Below, piece by piece: positions 41,601 to 64,000 of a stretch of DNA of 64,000 bases. The notes under the pieces are model-generated. The model saw only the letters and a list, made by a program, of their open reading frames with translations. It had not been told where the DNA came from and did not search any database. The position numbers were made by a program, and so were the translations under genes. The DNA comes from Opisthocomus hoazin (lineage: Eukaryota; Chordata; Aves; Opisthocomiformes; Opisthocomidae): contig NC_134433.1 in the NCBI RefSeq assembly GCF_030867145.1, positions 12,475,216-12,539,215 of the forward strand, in the 5' to 3' direction. Each line of letters opens with the position of its first letter. Within the stretch, counting starts at the first letter, position 1.

Positions 41601-43179
41601 TATGAATGCATACATAACCTTGTTAATTTTAGCAGTATGTTACCCAGGTAGACCATGAGATACAAAAGAGACTTTTACCCTCTATTTTACTTTTGTTATG
41701 ATCTATGTGGTAGAGTAAAAATACAATGCAAGTTTTTACATAAATGATGCCTCCTTAGGTTTACATAAACTTCCACGTAACTGCAGAAGACTGTTGTCCT
41801 CCAACTGAGTTGGCAATTGCAGTCGGTCTGAAGGGCAGTTACATTTGGAGAGCATGCTTATGCATATAATATAAAGAGGTTAGTATGTGCATGGAAGTTA
41901 ATTTGTATATCAGTGCCTTGAAATCTAATATAAATAGTTCTGATGAGAATCAATCCTGCTGAACTCTACTCAACTTCTTGTTAAAAACCAATATTTCCCT
42001 TCCTTTTCTTCTTCAGGGTGAAAACCAAATGTGTTCACTTTAGAATATGAGCTAATAAATCTTCAAAGTAGGTTTGTGTAGTTTGTTAAATGTACTTTTG
42101 TCAGCCAGCCAAAAGGATTATGCTGAACTTCAGTTCTGTACTGGGAAGGAATAGAAAAAGCCACAGGCTCCAGCTAATTTTAGGTGTGAAATTAAATTTT
42201 TTAAAAAGCTGAAGCGGAGAAGCAGGTCTTTCAGATTCCACTTCTTGGCATCCGAACTCGAAAAAGTTCATTGTTGGTCTGTAGTTTCTTGGCGTGTAAG
42301 TGGTAGGTCTGTCAGGACAATGATTTTGTGAATATCTTGCTTAGTTTTGAAAACAATTTAGTAAGTCCTAGGAACTTAGGTACTTATCAAGTAACCCATG
42401 ATGAGTTTTTGTGGCTTGATTGGGTCTAAAGGAAAGTGAAGCCTACAACATTACAAAAAATGCTTTTGTAGTATTTGTTACACAAGAAACAATAGAAACT
42501 GTTACCATCTACAAAGTGCAGGAAATGAAAAGGAGGATAATGCTACCGAATGTGCGTGCTGATGTTTGCAGAGCTGTATATAGTGCTGCTCAGTCCTCTT
42601 CTTCTGTCTATTCCACTACAAACCAAGGGAATTACTGGGGTTTTTTTCTCATTTATAAAACCCTGTGTTACTTGAGTAATGTATGGCTATCAGAAATATT
42701 TTTGTATTTTTCAATGTAGTTTAAGCAATTAGAACTCCAGAAGCGAATACAACATTGCCCAGTACGAATGATCACACTGAGGAAGATAACAGGAGTACTG
42801 CCACAGACTGGGGATTCTACACCTAATCCTAGCCGCTGACACGCGCCCTATGGCGGCTTATGCAATCACACACAAATGGCCCCCGTGCCCACGCATGGAG
42901 TCGTGGTGTTCCCATGCACACGGACGCCCTCGTGTTTCCAGGATGAATTAGTTCTTGGTCAGTTCAGTCTGGTTAGAAGTGCACAGTACATTTCATGGAA
43001 TTGCTTGGATAAATGTGCTGGAGGCATCATGTTTCCAAATGCCCGTTGTCAGTGATGCAGCCTCCACAGAAAAATCCTCCATTTGTTGTCTCAGCTGGAA
43101 ACGTGATTCTTTGGGGGAGAGAGTATGGGGAAAGTTACATTTTATGCTCCCCTTCTCTCCCCCCAGAAAACAGGTTAGC
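38620..43179. other. NSRP1/SLC6A4 convergent intergenic region and SLC6A4 3' UTR
   Basis: AT-rich sequence between the two converging genes. The part next to 43180 must be SLC6A4 3' UTR. Candidate - strand AATAAA signals (TTTATT on +) are at 41267-41272, 40968-40973 and 39372-39377; I could not decide between them. The 42830-42950 stretch is locally GC/CpG-rich with CCGTG/CACGG and GCATGG/CCATGC arms that can fold. No gene recognised. Confidence 0.5.
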
Positions 43180-55258
<12,079 letters not shown>

Positions 55259-57234
55259 TTTTTCCGAGATTTGTTCTGATCACTTGCAGACAGACAGCAG
55301 CACAGAGTCCCCTTGTGGCTTGTCTTCCCACACTTTTATTCCTAGCGTATTCCCAGTACTTCTAGAATTCCTCTTCCATATTTAAATCCATCAGATTGAA
55401 GGCACAAACACCATCTAAGAAATGACAAATAGTTAAAAACCCATTACAGGGCTTACTGATGCTGGTAACTTTCAAGTTACAACTGACAGATTCTGTGATT
55501 GAAATACTTTTGGAAGTAATTAACCATCACCGCATGCAATGTGAATCATTTAGCAGATAATCCATTCCGGATTTTGTACAGAGAAAGGAAGGAAGCAATC
55601 ATCCTCCTCTACAGCAGAAGTCGGTGTACCTGGCTTACAGCCTCTCAGGCAGATTTGCTGGACTTTGTGCACTGTTGGACAACTCACAGGCAGTCACAGT
55701 CCTGCTATCTTCTGGCACCACGTTGTCTGAACACTGGTTTCACACCCAGGGAGGTTGTGGGACAAGTTTGCAGTTTTCCCAGTTTGCAAAAATGAGGGCA
55801 GAATTTAGTGTGGCTTGTATTTTCATTTTCCTGAGTTCATCCTGTGACATCTACTGGCAATTTCTAGATTCACCCATTGTGATGGGAAAAGAATTAATTA
55901 AATGAATATGAGGTAAAAATGGATATATAAATTACATTTCATGACCACCTTTCTTCAGAAATCCCACAGTGTCTGCAGACCTAGAAGACTTAAACAAAAG
56001 TTTAGGAAAGTATTTAAGTCTCAGTGGTTTTGCATCTATTAACTTTTGAGACTCAGTCAACACTAATAACAAGGAAAATCATATCAGGAAACTTCAATTT
56101 GATTGTTTTGAATCAGTAAGAACTAATACGTGGGTCTAAAGGAGAAAACTTGTCCCCAGGTTTATTTAACTCCTTGGAGAAATAAAGGCATCTTTTGTTC
56201 TGTTTGGATCTCCCAACACTGTGGGTCCAGCCCCGGGAAGGGTCGTGGGCACAACTCCCGTGCTGCTGTCCGCCGCCAGCAAAAAAACAGGCACTGGGAG
56301 AATCCCTGGCTTTGCCTGCCCTCTCATATTAACCCAGGGGAAATAAACCATCCCGAAATTGAAAACAAAAAATATAAAACAACTTTCCTTCAGAACAAAA
56401 AGAACAGAAAAAGAATTGTGGTTCAGTGGGTCATGTTGTTTTCTGCTTATTTGTTCAGCTAATGTAAATGCCCAGTTGTCTTTACTCCACAAAATGCTGA
56501 AATAGGAGCTGATCCTCTGTGCTGTAGATTCCCTGGGGTACTGACCTTGCTTTATAGCTAGTAAAGTGCTACACAATCCACACGATGCCACCACAGAGTA
56601 AATTATTATAATTACATCTAATTTTTCTTTTTTGAAGCATTTTACCATAGTAAATATAATTGTCACATCCTAACAGAAGAATAAGCATTATTTCACTTTT
56701 AACTGTTGGAAAAACAAAAGCAGAAAGGAGATATCATTGCTAGAATTTGCTCACTGCCAGAGCTATTAAAACTCAGGTTTTTCCAAGCTTTCAGCCTTGT
56801 GCAATGACAGTTTGTTAAACCTCTTCCTGAACATTTATCAGCGCAAGCAGAAAGAGAAGGAAAGTTATTGAGCTGCAGAGCAAACAGGAGGATGTTCTCG
56901 AGATAAAAGTCTCGTGAAGGCGTTGTTTATAACTTTCAGAAATCTCTAGTTCTTCAGGCTTACATTCCGTCTTTACCCAGATAATGTTCTTTTCATTGTA
57001 TAGCAAGCAGTGCATCATTAATGCTGAATTCTTACAAGAGCAGTACTTTGCTACCATTAGTTAATCATCCACAGAGACTGAAACACCTTCAAAGCTGCAG
57101 CGAAAAATACTATGGCAAAGAACAGGAGTTTCTGCTTTACCTGCAGGACTATAGAACTTGAGTGTCTTTGGAGTCTGAAACCTTCCAAATGTCCCAAAAG
57201 AGCTTATGTAGGTGAAAACAGTCCAACGACCACT

Positions 57235-57276
57235 GGTGGCAACATAAAAATCCTAGGAAAGGCCATAGCCAATCCC
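57235..57276 (-). pseudogene. Possible degenerate copy of part of SLC6A4 exon 4 (TM3 region)
   Basis: Two blocks resemble the exon at 52919-53138 in the same orientation: 57235-57252 matches 53095-53112 at 15 of 18 bases, and 57267-57276 matches 53130-53139 at 9 of 10. The spacer is three bases shorter (14 against 17). On the - strand the frame reads GIGYGLS, a stop, then DFYVAT, against [15 protein letters not shown] in SERT. A donor-like CTGCAG|GTAAAG follows at 57140. The match is short and could be chance. Confidence 0.3.
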
Positions 57277-57781
57277 TTCCTTGTATAGAGCACGGTAAAT
57301 ATAAGGTAGGGATATAGCAAAGTAACCTGAGCCCTTCCGGACTTTACACCTCTTACTCATACATGGGAAAGCAGTAAAGGATGTTGATTGAACTGCATTA
57401 TCTCATGAAACTGAATTTTCCATACCTGAGATTTAAACACTTACTGTATTTGTAAAACACTTTCTTTCTGCACATAGATACTTCTTGGCACTTTCTTTGC
57501 TGAAGAGAGGTAGTTGAATATATTGTTGATTTCCTAGATCTGTGACAATCAAGATTGTTATCTTACCCAGAGCTAAGCTCCTTCTGGTCTTCTGCAGACC
57601 ACAGCAAAGAAATATCACATTATTTGAAATATTATTGCAGAATTTTCAGTAGTTTGAGCTGCACATATGCAAAATGGCTTGTGAACTTTTAGGGGCTTCG
57701 GCTGGAATTTGAACTATTCTTTCTGAAAGAGAATTACAGTTTGTCAGCTACCCTGGGAAATCTCTGGAGTGACGGACTCTA

Positions 57782-57815
57782 CAGCTATGCCGCGGTGTTC
57801 ACAGCGGCATAGTTG
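57782..57815. other. Near-perfect 34-base palindrome
   Basis: Arms CAGCTATGCCGC (57782-57793) and GCGGCATAGTTG (57804-57815), pairing over 12 positions with one G/T pair. The 10-base centre GGTGTTCACA has its own GTG/CAC. Upstream of SLC6A4; function unknown. Confidence 0.85.
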
Positions 57816-60800
57816 GCACACAAAAACAGAACAGTTACAGAAACAGATTTCATTATGCTGTAAAAAACTGTGGGAGAATGTACTTTTTTCCCCCCTCTTG
57901 TTGCAATTCAAGGAAAAAAAAAAAAAGCATCTGAAGGAGTTGTAAGTGCTACAAACAGTCTAAGCAGCTGCAGAACTAGAGCTCTTGGGGTTGAGAAGTA
58001 CGCTAGGACCACTAGAAGATATCTAGGAAGAAATTAGGCTAATAGTGAAGGATTTTGCGCATGTCAGGCTCCATTCCATCTCTCTGTGCACTGATCTCTC
58101 AGTAGTCACAGGTGCTAGAATGATGATAGTGAATGATACAAGAAATGGCAGTTTATTACCTATTTTCAATCTGAGCTGTTGCAAAGGTTGCTCTTACATA
58201 AATACACATTGGCTTCTTATCACCAACAGAATTAACTACAGAGGAAAAAGAAAAAAAGAGAGAGACAGCTGTGCCCTCATTTTGTTTTGATCTGTGTTTT
58301 GTAGATGTGACTTTGCTCCTTTGAGCGGCCCTAAGCATCTGCACCTTTTCTGATAGCTCTGCACAGAGATTTTTCTAAAGGGCTGTTCTCCTCTCCGTAA
58401 TGCTGTGTTGTCCAGGAGCACGGGAAAGGTGCCATGCTGCCAGCCCTGTGACTCACACTCCTCTGTCGCAAAGAGTGATGAAAGAGGAGTCGCCCTGTGA
58501 CAGCAACGCGTCCTCCACAACTATTCCCTGCTTTGCTTGTTCATCAAAAACACTAAGGTGGATAAATGAAGACATATTTCTACGCGCTTGGCTGAAGCCA
58601 CCAACGCAGTTCACGTGCGCTGAATATGAATTATAATTTTTGGTTACTCCCACACAGAGCTAAACCTGAACCAGCACTGTAGATGGAAAAGCCCTGTCTC
58701 TCCCTTGATGCACAAAACCGACTCCTTTGCCTCGGTCAGAGCAACCTAAAGGAGCATCCCCATCCTGGGGTCTGGTTCCTTGCCCAGCAGGGAGCTGCAC
58801 CGTGGGTATATCATCGCTGTGTTTATTTCCTGAGGTACGCGGAGACCTCTCGTGGCAGTGTGGGAATCCCTTTCCTTTAATGCTCCCACCAAGTAGTAAA
58901 CCAAATCTTTCCAACACTTTAAAACACAATGATTTTCCTGTTCTCTGTACTTTTTTAAAGGATAAAATTGACTTTTAATGTGTCTAGGAGATTAAAACAA
59001 TTAGGTTGAGGTGCAGCAAATACCAGATGCTTAAAGGGAGGCAAATCTTCGTGCCTTAAGTCACCTGCAGAATACTTCATTTGAGGTGGGGTAGCACTGA
59101 CTTCCTGAATTCCTCAGCACAAGGCTTGTTCAGCCGCACTCTGCGTGACTACAGCAGTCATTAATCTTCTCCAAGTGATCAAATACATTTTACCTCGCAC
59201 AGCTGCAAAGTCTGTATATTTGCATATATTTCACTTCATACAAACTATCTTCATTTTTCATGTGCTGATTTTATAAAGCAATGCTTGCTGGAGTAGCAGC
59301 CTCTCGCTGGGTTGCAGCTCCGTTCCTGTAGCAAAACTCACCGCCATCGCTCGCACTGCTCCTCCATCTGCTTCTGTCCATTCACTTGCTACCACTTGCA
59401 AAGAATTAGAGGACTTTGAACTCTAAGACAAAAAGTCAGCCTACACTCTTGGCAAACAGAATCAAACGTTAAGATGATTTCTAACAACTTGACCTAAATC
59501 TCACTTTTAACACAGAGTATTTAAGATTGTTAAAATTATGTAGCTGCTTGACTGCGTATCACACCTTGCAATAAAGATGCAGTTCACACAGGCAGCTCTA
59601 TGTAAATGGAAAGAGTCCAAGGAAATTGCATTTATCTAAAAAACGAAGCAAGAAGTTTGTCTGACGAGATAGAAATCACATATCCCACACAGGAAGAGGC
59701 TGTGTTATTTATCTGTAGATGCTGTTCTCACCTCTGAGCCACAATATCAACCATGACCTGCAACAGCACGGACCTGGGTGTTTCCCAGGTGGACTCTGAT
59801 AATTATAAATATAGCAGTAAACGTTTCTGGTCTTCACCCACACCTCCTCACGCAGTCCTAGTTGGTCTTTTTGCACAGGAGGGGAGGTACGTGACCTGGA
59901 TGACAGCGAGAACCTCGTAAAGATTATTCCTTTTGACAGGCTTTTGTGGGCTAGTGAGTTCCTGTTCCGCTGCACGCGTGGTGTGAAGGAGCATGGGGGC
60001 TTCAGATTTTTCCTCTGATTCTGCATGGGCCAGGAGTAACTCTTTAATAAAAGTTATTACGGGATAGCTCAGATGCTCCCATACTGCGAGGAGTTGTTAG
60101 AAAATAAATATTTCAGCCAATTAAACCTTGAAATGAGATTGCAGCAGATTATGATTAATGTTACCTGGTGTTTGTCACAGATAAGTCATATTTAGAGTTC
60201 ATAACTCAAAAATTTAATGCCTTTTGCTTTTCAGTGTGTTCACACATACTGTTTTCATTAAAAAATGAGTACCTAGAATATTCTTTTTTATTAGCTTGTT
60301 TCTGTTAGGTGAGCTGACACTAAGTGTGACAGATTGTATTTCAGATTTCAAAACCTGAGGATACAGAGTCCCAGCGTTGGCAAGGCTGCTGGCAACCACA
60401 GAATCCGAGGTCTGAGATGCAAATCAGATACAAGCTGATATCTAGACCACTCCTCAACAACTGAAAATTGATTTCTTCAGGATTTTTTAAGCTATGCTTC
60501 TGTAGTCTAATTTAAGAGAATCAAAACTCATTTTTGATAAAGTGATCAAAACCCACCGAAATTAATGAGTCCAGTGAATTATTGTTATACATAACAGCTC
60601 TGATCCCAGTGCCAGTGATCTTAAATGTGACTGGATTCAGTACTGCTGCACATCACTGTAATAACGTGAGTCTTTTATAAGAAACCTGCAGTATGTAGAT
60701 GACAAAATGGATCTTGTAGATGAATATTTGCAGTTCTCCAAGGGCCTGCTCACATTCTTACTAAAACAGAATAGAACTGCACTCAACAAGTAGTCCCACT

Positions 60801-62266
60801 GAGACAGTGGCCCTTCTGGGAGAATAAAAGGCTACTTACCAAAGTGAGAATGGCGTAAGTGGTGAGCTCTCTCCAGTTAACTCCTGTGTTCCCAGATAAG
60901 GTGAAATATAGGTAAGAAGTGAAAACAGTGCTTCTGAAAGCAATAGTACTGGGAAATATAAACCTGTACTGTGAGTTTTATGTCATAAACTTGTCCGTGT
61001 TTCAGTCAAATTAAAAAGTCAGCAGGAAAGAGAGAATTTACCTTTAAAAATTTGTTGAGAAGACAGACACTGTATTGTAGTGGGTATGCTGCCAAACTGA
61101 TGACAGCCATTTAAAGAACTGGGATGGGGAGAGAAAATGCATTTTATGGCTCGAGAGTGTCCATATGTAGTGCAAGGAAACAGATAAGCTTAGAGGGAAT
61201 GATAATCCTTTTGTATTCTTCCTCAAATTATTTATATAAACTTGAAGGAAGAGTCATAACACAGCAAATATCACCAAATAAATAGAGCACTGTTCCTTAA
61301 CGTAACTCAAATTAATGGGTACAGTGTTTCAAGTAAAAGACCTGTTTGCAGACTCAGGTCAAAGACAGCTGCCCATACCTGCCAGCATGCTTCTACTTCT
61401 GTTTGTAATGTTTTTACCTAAAGAAAGTGAAGGAGCAGCCACCATCGTTTCCATGTTTCTCTGAAGGAGACTTGTTAATGGCTGTCTCCAAATTACAGCC
61501 CCTTTATTCAGGCTCCAAGGTCTACTTAAGTTCTTTATGAAACACTTCTCCCACAGGCGGGCTGCATGATGTTGTGTAAGTTCTACAAGATACAGATTGC
61601 CACATCAGCAGAGCTACAGAAATATGGTTTTGGAAAAGAGTTAAAACATCAGCGTCAGAAAGGACACCAGGATACAGAATGAACATTTCTTTAGGTTCTT
61701 AATACTGTTCCTAATGAAAACTCAACGGTTTACATTTCCATGGAGGAAAGCAGGAAAGAGTTTAAATGCACTGCAGATTTCCATGCCTGGGAATAATTTA
61801 GGGGTTTTATTAAATTCCAGGTTTGCGGCAGTTTTTCTTAATTTGTATAACCATTTGAAATTCATCACACGCTGTCCAATTAGAAAATGGACCCACAACA
61901 GTCATTTGCTATATGCCAAGTTTACAAAGTACTCTCCAAAAAACTTATGGTCAATTCACTCATCGAGAGCACCAGAAGATGAAGCCCAAGTGTGTGAGAC
62001 CTTCCCTGGTAAAATGCCTGACAGCTAACAACCCCCATTAAAAAAATTCCACGAAGTTTCCAAGAAACCAAACCCATTAGATGCACGATCCTTTTCTCCC
62101 CAGGCTTTCTTAACACATCAAAACATGTTTTCCATGACTATTTATATATGCAGTTACATTGCATTGCTGACTTAAACTTCCATATTACTTTGCAAACTAA
62201 CCCAGCAAGCCAGTTGGTTTCAGCAGTAAACATGATTGACTATAAGTATATATAAAACTCACTCTT

Positions 62267-62292
62267 CAGATTTATTACTGATAATAAATCTG
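62267..62292. other. Perfect 11-bp inverted repeat with 4-base loop
   Basis: CAGATTTATTA (62267-62277), loop CTGA, TAATAAATCTG (62282-62292). It carries AATAAA on both strands. In the SLC6A4 upstream region. Confidence 0.85.
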
Positions 62293-62989
62293 TCCCATTG
62301 AGTTAGATAATTTACCGTGCTGGAACAGTCTACCTTTTAAAATGCAACTTAATGTGCTTAATAGAGCTTACTTTACCCTTTTAAAATAAATAAAAGTTTA
62401 CATTGATTTTTTTTTCTTCAGATTCTGCCTTCTTTCCTTTCTTTTTCCTTATAGTTTAATGGTTTTTGTGAATTTAAAATAAACTTTACATTCATAACAA
62501 AATTATGTGGACTGCCAAAACACTAATTTCAGATTGTCATAACATGTTCTGCTACAGGCATTTGACTCCCAACATTCATAATTGCTGGACAAGTGCCTGA
62601 ACAAGAGAGAGGAGAGCATGTAACATCAGCAAAGCAAGAGAAAGCATCAAAAGTTTAAAAAATCAAAGGAAACTTTCACCAAAAATCAATGTATCTTTTT
62701 TTCCCCAAAAAGCTTTGTTAGATGTACATTTTCCCAATGTTTTAGAAATTGCTTTAAGATTGCTTTAATTTAAAAAGAAACAAAATATATCATACCTATT
62801 TTAAACTGTCAGTAGTATTTCAGATTTGATAACCGAAGGTGAAAGAGGCAATGAGGGGGTGAAAGTTGATGAAACTCCAGTACCTGCCTGCTTCAGGTTG
62901 GCTCTGAACACAGGCGTCTGGGAATCTCTCTAAATTGCATAAAGTACTTACAGCAGTGTGTTAAAAACAAAAATGTAAAGTACCTGTCG

Positions 62990-63110
62990 TCCAGATGGGT
63001 TTGAAGCGCTTTCCCTGGAGTTATCCAAGCTGGAGTAACCTTCACCCACATTTACTTCACAGTCTCGGGAACTCAGCCTGCGGGCAACTCAGCATCTTGG
63101 TGAGGTTTTT
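62990..63110 (-). promoter_or_regulatory. Candidate SLC6A4 5' exon and promoter region
   Basis: On the - strand the segment ends TCTGGACGACAG|GTACTT, a plausible donor 7.7 kb upstream of the start-codon exon. About 100 bases further up, on the same strand, lies AAGTGACGCAAAAA (CRE/AP-1-like, about 63174-63187). Position and strand suit a SERT 5' non-coding exon. The last 26 codons also form an open frame (EVNVGEGYSSLDNSRESASN), so a coding exon of another gene is not excluded. Alternatives: GATGGCG|GTGAGT at 59339 and a TATA-like ATTATAAC on the - strand near 63955-63962. Confidence 0.25.
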
Positions 63111-64000
63111 GTACACCAGTCCCCCTCACATGGTCTGATTTGCAGATAATCTGCTGCCAAAGAGCTCTTTAAGAATTTTTGCGTCACTTTAGCCAAATAA
63201 ACTTTGTGTTTCACCCGGGCTGCAGCTCAGTTTTCCTCCTAGAGGTGGGTGGCTACATTTGTCTGTGCCGATCAGCTCCAAGGAGCAGGATGCAATGCAG
63301 GCAGGGGAAGGAGGGAAGCTCTTCTGGTAACGGACAGTTTCGCTGGCTGTTGTCACAGCTCTGAATGACAGGATGGGGACGATGAGGGAGACAAGCAGTG
63401 GGACAGAAGGTCTGAGGGAGTCAGTAAATTACAAGTTTGCAGGTGGCCCTGTAGATTGCAGAAAGACAGGAAGGACTGGGATAATTGGCACAATAAAAGG
63501 GCTTGGAAAGAATAATTTCTATTGCTGAATATTTACATTATTTTAATAGAGAAATAAGATTTAGTTTAATTTTAAAGCATGAAGCAGAAATTCTTTAAAA
63601 GCGTTTTGCTGCTTCGGTAAACTCAGTAATTTCCTTTCTTCCTACTTCTCCTCAAAATATCTCCCTCGACCTCTGACTCGTGCCTTTTCTCCAGCTTCTT
63701 CCACCCAGGATTTCTTTGTTCCTAGACTTTACAATTTGTTTATAGAAAGTCATAAATCGCAGGTCAACGGAATAGTGCCATAGTTTGGTTGGCAGGTATG
63801 GAAAAAATAAAGCAGTGGAAAACCCAAACGGGGACAAATAAGAATAGCCGATTGTTAGAGCAGCAGCAGTTCTGCTGTAAGTGGCTGCCGGTTTTCAGAG
63901 ACTGGTTCCAAACAATTGAAATGAAAACAAACTCTGAAAACTGAAAAGCCCGGGGTTATAATTAGCACTTTCCTCTCCCTGTCTGCCGGCCCCTCGACGG

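Larger units (their letters stand above)
55283..64000. other. SLC6A4 5' intron and upstream region
   Basis: About 8.7 kb without an assigned coding exon. It must contain or precede the SLC6A4 5' non-coding exon(s) and promoter. It holds two strong palindromes (57782-57815, 62267-62292) and exon-like segments on the - strand near 56.6, 57.2, 59.35, 60.9 and 63.0 kb. No tandem repeat like the primate 5-HTTLPR was seen. No CR1 recognised. Confidence 0.55.

Noticed and set aside
56166-56666. 166-codon - strand frame as a single-exon gene
   Set aside because: Only the 56546-56669 part has protein-like character and splice sites; the rest reads like chance-open intron sequence.
55300-64000. Search for a counterpart of primate 5-HTTLPR or the human intron 2 VNTR
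   Set aside because: No GC-rich 20-23 bp tandem array upstream and no 17-bp array in the intron 54068-54801.

Overview
The window is vertebrate nuclear DNA and almost certainly from a bird. The genes are split into short exons with canonical GT/AG borders. Three dispersed repeats have the typical 3' ends of chicken-repeat-1 (CR1) LINEs. The gene order EFCAB5 > NSRP1 > < SLC6A4 matches human 17q11.2. The encoded serotonin transporter carries residues that I recall as separating chicken from human SERT. I cannot name the species from sequence alone; chicken or another bird fits.

Region 1 (about 1-19150, + strand) is the 3' two thirds of EFCAB5. I could join 13 coding exons in frame, about 1012 codons to the stop at 19027-19029. 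They run from an acidic low-complexity region, through an EF-hand, to what look like two tandem GAF-like domains and a Pro/Ala-rich tail. One long intron (7455-10639) holds an isolated CpG island and, downstream of it, a reading frame that runs open into the next exon.

Region 2 (about 19550-38620, + strand) is the complete NSRP1 gene, with seven coding exons and 551 residues. A CpG-island promoter lies about 0.8 kb after the EFCAB5 poly(A) signal. The start codon sits inside a YY1-type motif, and the last exon encodes a long charged RS/RE-rich tail. Its introns carry three CR1 fragments of different ages.

Region 3 (about 41000-64000, - strand) is SLC6A4, the serotonin transporter, convergent with NSRP1. 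All 13 coding exons (55258 down to 43180) are present and join in frame to 668 residues, 38 more than human; the surplus is in the cytoplasmic N-terminus. The 5' non-coding exon(s) and promoter were not fixed; candidates lie between 59 and 64 kb. The upstream intron/flank holds two strong palindromes and several exon-like segments on the - strand, one of which resembles SLC6A4 exon 4.

The three genes have no shared pathway: EFCAB5 is a poorly studied Ca-binding-type protein, NSRP1 acts in nuclear speckles on splicing, and SLC6A4 is the plasma-membrane serotonin carrier. They are neighbours by conserved synteny only. I found no CRISPR array, prokaryotic operon, intact transposon, tRNA or rRNA gene, and no convincing undescribed system. 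The most useful leads are the sequence differences in SERT, the GAF-like duplication and possible internal promoter of EFCAB5, and the exon-4-like segment upstream of SLC6A4.
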